The position numbers and the translations under genes are program-made. 64,000 bases of DNA from Candidatus Mycobacterium methanotrophicum (GTDB taxonomy: Bacteria > Actinomycetota > Actinomycetes > Mycobacteriales > Mycobacteriaceae): positions 806,001-870,000 of the forward strand of contig NZ_CP097320.1 in assembly GCF_023515995.1 (NCBI RefSeq). The letters are read 5' to 3'. This document shows positions 1 through 9,241 of the stretch, piece by piece; the first letter of the stretch is position 1; each line of letters begins with the position of its first letter. The notes under the pieces were generated by a model. It searched no databases. It was not told where the DNA came from and saw only the letters and a list, made by a program, of their open reading frames with translations.

Positions 1-1
1 G

Positions 2-1183
2 GAGCTGTCGCGCCTACCGCAGGTGTCCGCGGTCACCGCCCCAACCGGAACGTTCGCGGCCGGCGCCCTGGTGGGACCCCCCGCTGCGCCGACCGGATGG
101 TCGCAGGGCAGCGCGTTCCTGACCGTGGCCAGCACCGCGCCGCTGTATTCGCAAGCTTCGAACGCCCAGCTCGACCGATTGCACGACACGGCCGCACCGG
201 CGGGGCGGACAGTCGAGATTACCGGGCTGGCGCAGATCAACCGCGACAGCGTCGATGCGATCACCAAGCGGCTGCCGGCGGTGCTCGGGCTGGTCGCCGT
301 CATCACCTTCGCGTTGCTTTTCCTGCTCACCGGTAGTGCGGTGCTGCCGGTGCAAGCGCTGGTGTGCAACGTGTTGTCATTGACGGCGGCGTTCGGCGCG
401 ATGGTCTGGGTCTTCCAGGACGGCCATCTCGGCGCACTGGGAACCACTCCCAACGGGACGTTGAATGCCAACATTCCGGTGTTGCTGTTCTGCATCGCCT
501 TCGGGCTGGCCATGGATTACGAGGTGTTTTTGGTCGCGCGAATCCACGAGTACTGGCAAGCCGCGGAAGTCAGCCGGGAAATACTTCCGAGTGCGGCCGC
601 GCTGCGCGCCGTCAACGATGAGAGCACCGCGCTGGGTATAGCCGGAATCGGCCGAGTGGTCACCACTGCCGCGCTGGTGATGTCGATTTCCTTTGCGGCG
701 TTGATCCCTGCGCAGGTGTCATTCATGCGGATGCTTGGCGTCGGCCTGACACTTGCCGTGCTGGCGGACGCCACCCTGGTCCGAATGGTGCTGGTGCCGG
801 CGTTCCTGCATCTGCTTGGCCGGTGGGCGTGGTGGGCGCCCGAGTGGTTGACCAGGCTGCGGCAGCGGTCCGAGATGGGTGAGCAGGCCGCGGTTGCGGT
901 GGGGCGGCGGCGCTGGTCCGTCGACGGGCACGGCCCGCGGCCCACCCGGATCGGAGATGGACTACGGGGTCTGCGACGGACGCAAGGCACGCTGCTTTCC
1001 CACGCCTCGCAGCTTCCGTCGAACCCTGTCTCGTGTGGTGAGAGCATCGACGCGGGCGAGCTGGAAGACCGCCGCCGCCATCACCACCACGGCCGCTTCC
1101 AACGCGATCATCCCGGCGCGGCTCGTGTTCAGCGTCTCGCCCAGAACGACGACACCCAGCACCACCGCCACAACCGGTTGTGA
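2..1183 (+). CDS. MMPL-family (RND-type) transporter, C-terminal part
   Basis: The gene enters from before the window and is open from base 2. The translated part shows the C-terminal transmembrane bundle of an MmpL/YdfJ-type lipid or small-molecule exporter: a long hydrophobic block (about codons 90-140), the family-typical FGLAMDYEVFLVARI segment near codon 170, and a last helix pair around DATLVRMVLVPAFLHLLG. Recognisable homology stops near base 880; the remaining ~100 codons are arginine- and histidine-rich and overlap the convergent gene that ends at 962. I therefore suspect a small frameshift near 870-950 that removed the natural stop. Likely an inner-membrane exporter; the substrate cannot be told. 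Confidence 0.75.
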   Translation, partial: ELSRLPQVSAVTAPTGTFAAGALVGPPAAPTGWSQGSAFLTVASTAPLYSQASNAQLDRLHDTAAPAGRTVEITGLAQINRDSVDAITKRLPAVLGLVAVITFALLFLLTGSAVLPVQALVCNVLSLTAAFGAMVWVFQDGHLGALGTTPNGTLNANIPVLLFCIAFGLAMDYEVFLVARIHEYWQAAEVSREILPSAAALRAVNDESTALGIAGIGRVVTTAALVMSISFAALIPAQVSFMRMLGVGLTLAVLADATLVRMVLVPAFLHLLGRWAWWAPEWLTRLRQRSEMGEQAAVAVGRRRWSVDGHGPRPTRIGDGLRGLRRTQGTLLSHASQLPSNPVSCGESIDAGELEDRRRHHHHGRFQRDHPGAARVQRLAQNDDTQHHRHNRL

Positions 1184-1885
1184 CATCTGCAGGGCGGGCA
1201 ATGACGCGGTCAACGGCCCCGCGCGAAATGCCGACTGGCTCCACACCACACCGCCCACCGCGGCCAGCACGCAGGCATAGAGTTCGGGGCTTTGCATCAC
1301 CGCCGACCAGCCACCGCCGAGCCGCGCCACGACTTCCTTGGTCAGTACCGCAAAGACCCCCCACAGCGAGCCTGAGACGAAGGCGAACAGCACCGCGGCA
1401 ACTGCCCCGCCCCGGATTTCGCCAGCCACGACGCAGGCGACCAACAGCGGCCCAAGGACGATGGCCACCGCTGCCCAGGTGTGCAGCGACGCGCTGGAAC
1501 GACCCGCCTGCGGACTGCCGACGACGACGACGACGATCACCGCAGCCGTCAGCAAGCTGGCCCAGATCCACTCACCGCTGCTAATTGTGCGGTGCGACAA
1601 CCTGGCGTTGAGCGGCAGTGCAAAAAGCAGCGAAAGCGTAAGGAGCGCCTGCACCAGCAGCACCGAACCCTGGCCCAACGCGGCCGCCTGCAACGCAATG
1701 CTGGTGGCGAGCAGCAGTGCCCCGTACCACCAGCGCTGATTGCCGAGCAGGCTGAGGAACAATCCGATGTGACCGACCGACCTGTCAGCGATGCGGTGTG
1801 CCGCTCGTTGCTGCAGCACGTCGCCCATCGCAATGCACAAAGCCGAGCTCAACGCCAGCAGAGCCGAAATCTCCGTCTTGGCCAT
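962..1885 (-). CDS. DMT-superfamily (EamA-like) membrane transporter
   Basis: The protein has 307 residues and is almost wholly hydrophobic, with about nine or ten predicted membrane helices in two repeated halves, as in drug/metabolite exporters of the EamA type. Helix starts are visible at ISALLALSSALCIAMGDVL, ATSIALQAAALGQGSVLLVQ, WASLLTAAVIVVVVVGSP and PVVAVVLGVVVLGETLN; the last, with its GE pair, is the usual ninth-helix motif. The polar tail after residue 285 is cytoplasmic. It converges on the MMPL gene. Substrate unknown. A GTG or ATG further inside is possible, but the MAKTE start precedes the first helix neatly. Confidence 0.75.
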   Translation of the reverse strand: MAKTEISALLALSSALCIAMGDVLQQRAAHRIADRSVGHIGLFLSLLGNQRWWYGALLLATSIALQAAALGQGSVLLVQALLTLSLLFALPLNARLSHRTISSGEWIWASLLTAAVIVVVVVGSPQAGRSSASLHTWAAVAIVLGPLLVACVVAGEIRGGAVAAVLFAFVSGSLWGVFAVLTKEVVARLGGGWSAVMQSPELYACVLAAVGGVVWSQSAFRAGPLTASLPALQMSQPVVAVVLGVVVLGETLNTSRAGMIALEAAVVVMAAAVFQLARVDALTTRDRVRRKLRGVGKQRALRPSQTP

Positions 1886-1969
1886 GGCGTCTAGTTACCC
1901 CTTTTCCGTAAGCAGAACCGTCTCGCTGCGAATGTGTTGCAGCATAAGGCTTTTCGCAGCGACGAGGGG

Positions 1970-3173
1970 TTAGAACTGGTCCTGGCGGTCGTAACCGGGG
2001 TGGGCGACCGCAAGACGACGACGCACCAACGCGCGCAGAGCCGGCGCCTCGGGACCGCGATCCACACCGATGCGCAGCTTCATCGATGCTGAGTAAACGA
2101 GTGAGCGAAATCGCAGCACCGGATCATTCGAGGGCTTGATGCCGTCGGTGACCCGCACGGGATCGAACACGACGATGTCACCGCCGTGCTCGCGTTCGGT
2201 GTCGGCGCCGGTGATCTCGACGGTGCCGACGGTGACGGTCTGTGTGCTGTGCCAGGGCTTGGACGGATCGACGGTCGAATCGCCGTCGGCCGCGACCTGG
2301 ACTTGGTAGGAGAATCGGACCGGTTCTGACGCGAGGCGCGCGTCGAGTTCTTCGGTCAAAAAGTCCGCGCTCTTTTCCGCCGCTGCCCGCGGCGGCAGGT
2401 CGATCGCGGCGCCGCCGGCATGTTCGTAGGCGGCAAGAAAATCCTCGACGCTGCCCAGGCCGCCGGCGGCGCGGTCGGCCGGGGAGCCGAACCGCCAGGC
2501 CCTGATGCAGAACCAGGCCAGGTCTTCGTAGACCTCACCGATGTGCACCAGCTCCCAGTCCAACACGGCCGCCAGCTCGGATCCACCGGCGATGAGGTTG
2601 CCCATCCGATAGTCGCCGTGCATCAGCCGCGGTGGTGACGGCGCCGGCCGGTTGGCGGCGAGCCAGCGAAAAGCCCACTCGAAGGTGGCCGTGGTGTCGG
2701 TCATGGCATCGAGGCGCCCACGCCATTCGTCGGGTTGGTCCTCGCGAATCAGACCAGGGTCATTCGGGTTAGCGCGGTGGATGGCGGCCAGCGCCTGAGC
2801 GCATTGGCCTAACAGTCGCGTCCGGCCCGCGTTGTCGAGCTGCCGCCGGATGCGCCGGACGATGGTCTCGCCCTTGGTCTCGCCGCAGATTAAAAACGGA
2901 TTACCCAGTGCCACAGGCGAATCGTCGGCAACCAAAACACGGGGGACCGGCGCGCCGGCGGGCCTGGGCGCGAGCTTCCAGCTCCATTCCGGCGTGCACG
3001 TCGTCGGGCGGACCGATGCGCAGGATCAGCGAGCGGTGTGCCTCGCCGGTCACGGCGTCGAATGCCGAGGTGGTTCGGCTGGCACCACCGGTCAGCGCGC
3101 GCAGATTCTCGACGGTCACGTTGGTCCCCAATATCGGGCCCAGCACCGCGGGCAAGCTGTCTTGTAGCGTCAC
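1970..3173 (-). pseudogene. APH-family phosphotransferase (ACAD10/11-kinase type), frameshifted
   Basis: Two reading frames together give a full aminoglycoside-phosphotransferase-like kinase. The N-terminal piece (3173 to ~2960) carries the nucleotide-binding start ALTGGASRTTSAFDA. The main piece (~2960 to 1970) carries the catalytic loop RLMHGDYRMGNLI and the metal-binding AVLDWELVHIGEVYEDLAW. The frames join around 2935-2965, where one base in a GC-rich run is extra (PRVLVADDSPVALG continues in the second frame). Kinases of this class often sit beside acyl-CoA dehydrogenases, and in ACAD10/11 they phosphorylate 4-hydroxyacyl-CoAs; its neighbour here is indeed a (dead) acyl-CoA dehydrogenase. 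A sequencing error cannot be excluded. Confidence 0.7.
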
Positions 3174-3591
3174 TTCCTACCGAAATTGAACAGCCGCTGC
3201 GCCACCCGGCGGATCTGGATTTCCTCGGCGCCCTCGGTGATTGGATACCGGCGATGGTGACGGTAGACGTGCTCGAACGGCTCGTGACGGCTGTAACCCA
3301 GGTCGCCGAAGACCTGCATGGCACGGTCGGCGGCGTCGCACACCAGCCGGTTCGCGCGGTAGTTGGCCATCGACACTTTGTCGGCTCGTCAGCGCATTTC
3401 GGCGAGCAGATCCTCCCGCTCTCGGGTCGGGATGCCGTCGTTGTCCCAATCGGTGCGGCGGTGCGGGCATGCTCGCGACGCTGGCCGAAGTACTGCATGT
3501 GCTCGGCTTGCAGTGGGGCGATCTCACGCTCGACGAACGCGTCCATCTCGGCGACCAGCCCCGGAAGCTGTTCTGGCAAAGTGAAATCCAT
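3170..3591 (-). pseudogene. Acyl-CoA dehydrogenase with large central deletion
   Basis: The start MDFTLPEQLPGLVAEMDAFV is a normal acyl-CoA dehydrogenase N-terminus. After about 50 residues the frame shifts by one base; the continuing frame reads DNDGIPTREREDLLAEMR, then a stop, then jumps directly to the family C-terminus (MSMANYRANRLVCDAADRAM, and YPITEGAEEIQIRRVAQRL). About 250 central residues, including most of the FAD and acyl-CoA binding core, are gone, so the product cannot be an enzyme. It lies between the TetR gene and the kinase-like pseudogene, all on the same strand, so one catabolic operon has lost its dehydrogenase step. It overlaps the kinase start by 4 bases. Confidence 0.8.
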
Positions 3592-3600
3592 TTTGGCTCC

Positions 3601-4215
3601 TTACCCGCCGTACAAGGTCTTCTTCCAGATCGTCGACAATGTGGCGACCGCGTCTTCGTCGGTGATCTGCACTGAAAGTTCAGACGGGCCGACGATCACG
3701 GTGGTGAAGTTTTCGAACAGCAATGCGATCGCGGCTGCGATGTGCTCGGGATTGAGGTCGGATGCGTACCCCTGCTGCTGAGCGCGTAGTACCGAGGCCG
3801 CGACGACGTCCATGCCGAACCGCCGGAATTGCTTTTGGACGGTGGCAAAACGCTGCTGGGTCGCTGCCAATTGCGCAACTGCGATCATGATTCCGATGTT
3901 CTGCTTGAACATGTTCCAGTAGCCCGTGACTACGGATGTGAAGAACGCGTCGTCGTCACGGGGCGAGTCCGGCAGGTGCAGGCTCAATGCGGACGGTGTT
4001 ACGACGTCGTGCAGAAAAGAGTCGGCCAAGGTGGCCAGCAGGTCTTCTTTGTCGGCGAAATACCGGTAGAAGACCGCGGCTGACTTGCCGGCCGCCGATG
4101 TGATGTCGGCCAGCGTCGTGCCGTGAAAGCCTCGCTCCGCGAAGAGCTTACGGGCGGCCTGCTCGAGGGCTGCCCGGGTCTGGTGGCCCTTGGCGGTCGG
4201 GGCTTCAGTCGGCAT
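3601..4215 (-). CDS. TetR/AcrR-family transcriptional regulator
   Basis: 204 residues, the usual TetR length. Residues ~10-55 form the HTH domain (KGHQTRAALEQAARKLFAER, then GFHGTTLADITSAAGKSAAV and FYRYFADKEDLLATL, the classic recognition helix ending in YxYFxxKEdLL). The C-terminal ligand domain is hydrophobic and intact (ending TIWKKTLYGG). It overlaps the stop of the HMG-CoA-lyase-like gene by one base, so it is co-transcribed with the acyl-CoA operon it presumably controls. The ligand is probably an acyl-CoA; no operator can be assigned because the operon promoter region (beyond 6310) is interrupted by IS66. Confidence 0.85.
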   Translation of the reverse strand: MPTEAPTAKGHQTRAALEQAARKLFAERGFHGTTLADITSAAGKSAAVFYRYFADKEDLLATLADSFLHDVVTPSALSLHLPDSPRDDDAFFTSVVTGYWNMFKQNIGIMIAVAQLAATQQRFATVQKQFRRFGMDVVAASVLRAQQQGYASDLNPEHIAAAIALLFENFTTVIVGPSELSVQITDEDAVATLSTIWKKTLYGG

Positions 4216-5108
4216 CAGGTCCTGATCCGGTCACCGGCTCGCAGTAGTGCTCCTGGCAAGTCATGGCCGACAACCGATCTCGCAACGTGGGCGGCGGTGA
4301 TGGCGGCCTGCAGGTCGATGTCGACGTGGATGTCGCTGTCCCGTAGCAGGTACACCAGGTCCTCGGTGGCGATGTTGCCGGTGGCGCCCGGAGCGAACGG
4401 ACAGCCGCCCAGCCCGCCGACCGACGCGTCCAGCCGGGTGACTCCGGCGCTGACTGCGGCGTAGGCGCTGGCCAGCCCGGCGCCGCGGGTGTTGTGGAAA
4501 TGTCCGCCCAGGGGAAGGTCGCCGATCACCGGACGCAATTGCGCGATCAGCGAACTCACCCGCCCCGGGGTAGTGGTTCCGATAGTGTCGGCAACCGAAA
4601 ACCGGTCGACGCCCCGATCGCGCGCTGTGGCGGCGATGTCGAGGACGCGCCGAGGCGGCGTGGGCCCCGCGAACGGGCAGTCCCATGCCGTGGCGACGAT
4701 GACCTCGACGGTGACGTCGCTGTCGTGGGCGATCGCGACGATCTCGTCGATCTGCTCGGTGGCCTCCTTGCTGCTGCGCCCGACGTTGGCCTGACTGAAT
4801 GCGTCGCTGGGCGACACCACGTATTCGATCGAACGCAGCCCGGCGGCCACAGCCCGCCTGGCGCCTCCTGCGCTGGCGACCAGCGCAGAGAAGTCGATGT
4901 CGGGGTAGTTATGTAATTGCGCGGCAAGCTCGGCGGCGTCGGCCATCGACGGGACTTTGGAGGGGGAGACGAACGCGCATGCCTCCACCTCGCACACCCC
5001 GGTCGCGGCCACCGCTGCCAGCAGTTCGAGCTTGGCCGACAACGGGATTGGTTTTTCGATCTGCAGGCCGTCGCGCAGCGACACCTCGCGAATGGCGACG
5101 TGCTTCAT
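4215..5108 (-). CDS. Hydroxymethylglutaryl-CoA lyase family protein
   Basis: 297 residues, the normal length for HMG-CoA-lyase-like TIM-barrel enzymes, which cleave 3-hydroxy-3-methylglutaryl-CoA or similar acyl-CoAs to acetoacetate (or a relative) and acetyl-CoA. Visible signatures: the N-terminal metal/catalytic EVSLRDGLQIEKP, the EACAFVSPSKVPSMAD segment, the HFHNTRGAGLASAYAA metal-binding His pair, and the C-terminal active-site loop GGLGGCPFAPGATGN with its catalytic Cys. All key residues are present. It overlaps the CaiB-type gene upstream by ATGA, indicating translational coupling. It may act in leucine-type or branched-chain acyl-CoA breakdown; the exact substrate is inference. Confidence 0.85.
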   Translation of the reverse strand: MKHVAIREVSLRDGLQIEKPIPLSAKLELLAAVAATGVCEVEACAFVSPSKVPSMADAAELAAQLHNYPDIDFSALVASAGGARRAVAAGLRSIEYVVSPSDAFSQANVGRSSKEATEQIDEIVAIAHDSDVTVEVIVATAWDCPFAGPTPPRRVLDIAATARDRGVDRFSVADTIGTTTPGRVSSLIAQLRPVIGDLPLGGHFHNTRGAGLASAYAAVSAGVTRLDASVGGLGGCPFAPGATGNIATEDLVYLLRDSDIHVDIDLQAAITAAHVARSVVGHDLPGALLRAGDRIRT

Positions 5109-6310
5109 ACCACCTCCTCGGCCTTTAGCTCTTCGACCTCTTCAACGGTCTTGCCGAGCAAACCGATGTAGACGTCGTCGTTGTGTTGTCCGGGCCGCGC
5201 CGGGCCGGCAGTGCGAACACTGCCTGGAGACTCCGACAGCACCGGCACGACTCCCGGTCCCAAAACAGGCCGCCCGAGTCGTTCGTCGTAATGCTCGACC
5301 AGCATGTTGCGCGCCCGCAGTTGCGGGTCGTTGACCACGTCGGCGACGGTATTGATGGGGCCGGCGATCACGCCCGCGGCGGACAGGGTTTCGATGATTT
5401 CGCCGGGCTGCCGCTGGGCGGCCCACGCGCCGATGATTTTGTCGAGCTCGTCTTGGTTGCGTCCGCGTGCACCGTGGCTGGTGAACCGGTCGTCGGCGGT
5501 CAGCTCCGGGCGGTCCATTGCCTGGCACAGCCGGGCGAACACGGTGTCCTGGTTGGCGGCGATCACCACCCAGGAACCGTCGGCGCTTCGGTAGATGTTC
5601 GACGGCGCGACGCCCTCCAGACGAGTTCCCGACGGACCGCGCACCACCCCGCCCGCGTCGTAATCGGGAATGGTGGATTCCTGCACTGCCAGGCATGATT
5701 CGTTCAGGGCAACGTCGACTACCTGGCCATGCCCGGTGACGCCACGGCGGTACAGCGCAGCCAGCGCACCCTGCGCGCCGAACATACCGGCCAGGGTGTC
5801 GCCCAGCGACAGCGCCAGCCGGGGCGGCGGCCCCCCCGGGAAGCCGTTGAGGTGCCGCAGCCCGCTGGCCGCCTCGGCCACCGAGGCGTAGCCGGCCTTG
5901 TGCGCGTCGGGGCCGGTCTGCCCGTAACCAGAGACCCGAACCAGGATGATGCCCGAGTTGCGTTGGCGCAGCACGTCGTAACCCAGGTTCCACTTCTCCA
6001 GCGTGCCCGGGCGGAAGTTTTCCACCACGATGTCGGATTTCTCGACCAGATCGAGGAACAATGCGCGGCCACGCGGGCGGCGCAGGTCCAACGTGACGGC
6101 CTTCTTGTTGCGCGCATGCACGGTCCAAAAGACGTGGTGCCCGTCGACTTCGGCCTGGCCCCAGGTCCGCAACGGATCCGGTGCACCGGGCGGCTCCACC
6201 TTGATGACCTCGGCGCCCATGTCGCCCAGCAGCCGGCCGGCGAACGGTCCGGCGATCAGCGTGCCCAGTTCGAGCACCCGGACGCCGTCCAGCGCTCCGG
6301 CTATAGTCAT
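5105..6310 (-). CDS. CaiB/BaiF (family III) CoA-transferase
   Basis: 401 residues, full family length. The start (GALDGVRVLELGTLIAGPFA) and the GDMGAEVIKVEPPGAPDPLR segment are hallmarks of family III CoA-transferases, followed by NKKAVTLDLRRPRGRALFLD and the catalytic-Asp region VVDVALNESCLAVQE. Such enzymes move CoA between acyl donors and organic acids without free intermediates, here probably activating the substrate later cut by the lyase-like partner. It is the first gene of the five-gene acyl-CoA operon; its promoter should lie in 6311-6460, immediately before a degenerate IS66 element, which may have altered expression. Confidence 0.85.
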   Translation of the reverse strand: MTIAGALDGVRVLELGTLIAGPFAGRLLGDMGAEVIKVEPPGAPDPLRTWGQAEVDGHHVFWTVHARNKKAVTLDLRRPRGRALFLDLVEKSDIVVENFRPGTLEKWNLGYDVLRQRNSGIILVRVSGYGQTGPDAHKAGYASVAEAASGLRHLNGFPGGPPPRLALSLGDTLAGMFGAQGALAALYRRGVTGHGQVVDVALNESCLAVQESTIPDYDAGGVVRGPSGTRLEGVAPSNIYRSADGSWVVIAANQDTVFARLCQAMDRPELTADDRFTSHGARGRNQDELDKIIGAWAAQRQPGEIIETLSAAGVIAGPINTVADVVNDPQLRARNMLVEHYDERLGRPVLGPGVVPVLSESPGSVRTAGPARPGQHNDDVYIGLLGKTVEEVEELKAEEVV

Positions 6311-6461
6311 GCGCCGCTCCTGCTCATCGTTGCGCTCTGCATCATCGCCGGCGGGGGTGTCGTTGCGCTCCGGCGAAGTCGTGGCGGACCCAGAGTCCGC
6401 CGAGACTTAAACCATTGCGCAATATCCCGGCGTGTCCTCGCTGACGTTTAGGTGTCGTGCA

Positions 6462-7896
6462 CCGACGGTAGCTATTGAAGAGGGGTTGGTGGCGGTGTTG
6501 GTGGAACGGGTCGCGGAGTTGGAGCGCCGCCTGGGGATGGATTCGTCGAACTCGTCGCGGCCGCCGTCGTCGGACGCGCCGTGGAATAAGCCGGCGCGGA
6601 AGCGCTCGTCGCGGACCCGCTCGGGCCGCAAACCGGGTACGCAGCCGGGCGCGCCGGGGATCTCGCGCAGCCTGAGCGACGACCCGGACCAGACGGTGCT
6701 GATCGAGCCGGCGCACTGCGCCGGCTGCGGCGCGGCGCGGACCGCTGCCGGGATGCGCGGCTGCGAGCGCCGCCAGGGCATCGACGCCCCCGAGCCGCCA
6801 CCGCTAGAAATCACCGAGTACCAGCGGATCTCGAAGATCTGCCGACGCTGCGGGACGGTCACCGCCGCGGGCTGGGACGGCCAGGCGGTGCCGGCCGCCC
6901 ATGCCGAGACCCTCGCGGCGGCCGGCCCGCCGGTGCGGATCGGACCCGAGGTGTGCGCGCGCGCCGCCCTGTTGGCGTGCGCGCACTACCTGCCGGTGGG
7001 CCGGGCCCAACAGCTGTTGGAGGCGTTGACCGCGATCGATGTCTCGACCGGGTTTTTGGCCGGGGTGCGCGGGCCCGCGGCCCGCCGGCTGGAGCGCAAG
7101 TTTCCTCGGCCACGTGCAGAAACTGCTCGCCGCCGCGCCGGTGCTGCACGCCGGCGAAACACCCGGGCGCGCCGCCGGCGCCCTGTCCTGCGGGCACGTC
7201 GCCTGCACCGAATACCTCACCGTGATGCACACCGGGCACCGCTGGGCCGCCACCATCGGCGAGGGCGGCGTGCTCGCCGAATACAGCGGGGTGCTGGTCC
7301 GCGACGGCTACGCCGGCCACACCCGCCTGCCCGCGATCCACGCCTGGTGCGCCGCGCATCTGCTGCGCGACCTGCGCTCGATCTCCGACGCCGACCCCGA
7401 CCACCAGCAATGGGCACTGGCCCTGGCCGGCGTGCTGCTCGACGCCCACCACGCCGCCACCGCCGCCCGCGCCGCTGGCGCCGAAGCCCTCGACCCGGCC
7501 CGTACTCGCGGCCATCCGCAACCACTACCTGGGCGCGCTGGCCCACGGCAGCGACGAAAACCGTCGCCAGCACACCGAACTCGCCGCCAAGGCCGCCACC
7601 CTGATCACCCGGTTCCGCCGCTATGAGGACATGATCCTGCGCTTGGCCACCGACCTGTCGGTGCCGTTCACCAACAACGACGCCGAACGCGCCCTGCGCC
7701 CAGCCAAAATCCGGCAACGCAGCTCCGCCGGCTGCCCGCGCACCCTGCAAGGCCCCGCCGACTTCGCCATCGCGCATTCCTACCTCGACACCGCCAACAA
7801 ATGGGGCATCGACAAACTCCACGCCCTCCGACAACTCTTCACCACTGGCACCTGGCTACCCCCAGCGCTGGCCCCCAGCTAAATAGCTACGGTTGG
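6462..7896. mobile_element. IS66-family insertion sequence (degenerate)
   Basis: A transposase remnant lies between imperfect inverted ends: CCGACGGTAGCTATT at 6462-6476 and AATAGCTACGGTTGG at 7882-7896 (13 of 15 bases pair as inverted copies). The element of ~1.4 kb holds a single tnpC-like gene and no accessory tnpA/tnpB. I could not fix a target duplication. It separates the CaiB operon from fadB4. Confidence 0.7.
6486..7882 (+). pseudogene. IS66-family transposase, two frameshifts
   Basis: Read across three frames it makes one IS66 TnpC transposase. Frame one (6486 to ~7095): coiled N-terminus (VERVAELERRLGMDSSNSSR), zinc-binding CAGCGA and CRRCG cysteines, and the start of the DDE core. 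Frame two (~7095-7500): GHVQKLLAAAPVLHAGETPG, where the first catalytic Asp is expected (Gly here), and HTGHRWAATIGEGGVL. Frame three (~7502-7882): IRNHYLGALAHG to FTNNDAERALRPAKIRQRSS, the third catalytic block NNDAER. Two single-base shifts, plus Gly at the first catalytic position, make it inactive. True start uncertain: TTG at 6486 or GTG at 6489. Confidence 0.8.
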
Positions 7897-7900
7897 CGGG

Positions 7901-8872
7901 CTAGTCCCGTACGCGTAGGACGACTTTTCCTTTGGCGGTGCGATTTTCCAGCGATGCGATGGCAGCGGCGGCCTCGTCGAGCGGGTAGACCACCGGCTGC
8001 GGGGGAGCCAGCCGACCCGAGGCAAGCAGCTGCTCGAGTCTGGCCCACTGCTCGGCAAATGCACCGGGGTGGCTGCCCGCCCAGGCGCCCCAGCCGACAC
8101 CGACCACGTCAAGGTTGTTGAGCAGCAGCCGATTTACCTTCACCGTGGGTATCTCCCCGCCGGTGAAACCGATCACCAGCAGCCGGCCTCCCGGAGCAAG
8201 CGAGCGCAGAGAGTCGGTGAACCGGTCGCCACCGACCGGATCGACCACCATGTCGACTCCCCGGCCGTTCGTCAATTCTTTTGTCGCGTCCTTGAATCCG
8301 TCGGCCAGCACGACGTCAGTCGCGCCCGCTGCCGTCGCGATCTCGGCCTTGTCTTGCGTGCTGACCACCGCGATGACCCGGGACGCCCCGAGCGCCGGCG
8401 CCAGCCGCAGCGTGGACGTGCCGATGCCGCCGGCCGCCCCGTGCACCAGCACCGTCTCACCGGACTGCAGCCGGCCACGAACAGTCAGCGCGAAGTACAT
8501 CGTCAGGTCGTTGAACAGCAGCCCGGCACCCGCCGTGAAGCTCACATTGTCCGGCAGCCTGAACACCCGGTCGGGCGCCAGAACCGCGACTTCGGCCATC
8601 CCGCCGGTGAGCATGGTGAGCCCGACAACCCGGTCGCCGGGGCGGACATGGGCGTCGTCGGGTGCCGATCGGACCACGCCGGCGATCTCGGCGCCCAGCA
8701 CGAACGGCGGATCGGGCTTGTACTGGTAGAGGCCGCGGGTAAGTAGCGCGTCCGGGAATGCGGCTCCCGCTGCATGCACCTCGACGACGACGCCGTCGCC
8801 GGTCGGTTCGTCGATTTCGCCAACCTCGACCGCGTCCGGACCATCAAGTGCAGTCAGCTGTGCCGCGCGCAT
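7901..8872 (-). CDS. fadB4: Zinc-free NADPH:quinone oxidoreductase-like MDR protein (FadB4)
   Basis: 323 residues with the layout of quinone oxidoreductase-type medium-chain dehydrogenases: GroES-like start (VEVHAAGAAFPDALLTRGLY), the PFVLGAEIAGVV motif without the zinc ligands of alcohol dehydrogenases, and an NADPH Rossmann site VLVHGAAGGIGTSTLRLA near residue 140. Gene order (upstream of fadE23/fadE24 and hisN) matches M. tuberculosis Rv3141, named fadB4. It probably reduces an enoyl/quinone-type substrate in lipid metabolism; the precise reaction is unknown. It appears intact and runs convergently with the IS66 remnant, leaving only 18 bases between the two stops. Confidence 0.88.
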   Translation of the reverse strand: MRAAQLTALDGPDAVEVGEIDEPTGDGVVVEVHAAGAAFPDALLTRGLYQYKPDPPFVLGAEIAGVVRSAPDDAHVRPGDRVVGLTMLTGGMAEVAVLAPDRVFRLPDNVSFTAGAGLLFNDLTMYFALTVRGRLQSGETVLVHGAAGGIGTSTLRLAPALGASRVIAVVSTQDKAEIATAAGATDVVLADGFKDATKELTNGRGVDMVVDPVGGDRFTDSLRSLAPGGRLLVIGFTGGEIPTVKVNRLLLNNLDVVGVGWGAWAGSHPGAFAEQWARLEQLLASGRLAPPQPVVYPLDEAAAAIASLENRTAKGKVVLRVRD

Positions 8873-9004
8873 AGCCGAACAGCCTACTGGCGGACCCAGC
8901 CCGCTCAGCGTCCGCCGGCCACGCGCACCACAGCGACCACGTCTTTGACGTCGACGTCGGTGGTGATCGTGTCGAGATGCCGCGGGCGCAAAGAGCCGTC
9001 GAGA

Positions 9005-9241
9005 TCACCGCTGGCGCCGGCGAACTAGATCGCGAAAGCCAACGTGTAGCGGGCCGGCGTCGCAGTGCGACAACGCGGCGGCCTTGAGGTGCAGATCTGA
9101 GTAGGCATCCGCGCCGAACACTGGCGTACGGGACCGCGCCAGCACGGATTCGAGCAAGCCATAATCCCGGACCGCGGGATCGCCGCCAACTGCGGTGCGG
9201 GCGATCTCAAGCAGGTCTTCGAGATCGAGATAGTCGGTCAC
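9005..9241 (-). pseudogene. Doc/Fic-type toxin, C-terminally truncated
   Basis: The first ~55 residues (MTDYLDLEDLLEIARTAVGG, and RDYGLLESVLARSRTPVFGA, DAYSDLHLKAAAL) match the N-terminus of Doc-family death-on-curing toxins, kinases of EF-Tu. The sequence then leaves the family just before the catalytic H-x-F-x-(D/N)-GNKR motif, replaced by unrelated SHCDAGPLHVGFRD. The active site is therefore missing and the toxin should be harmless. It overlaps the antitoxin gene by ATGA, the normal TA layout. The 100 bases after it encode a short open tail (ending VKDVVAVVRVAGGR near 8905) of unknown origin. Confidence 0.6.

Noticed and set aside
6859..7521. Long minus-strand frames opposite IS66, fadE, PPE and ISL3 genes
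   Set aside because: Third-position GC bias produces them; they are rich in Arg, Gly, Ala and lack family motifs or upstream signals.
8895..9026. Short tail VKDVVAVVRVAGGR on the minus strand
   Set aside because: About 40 residues, no start, no family; mentioned only within the Doc entry.
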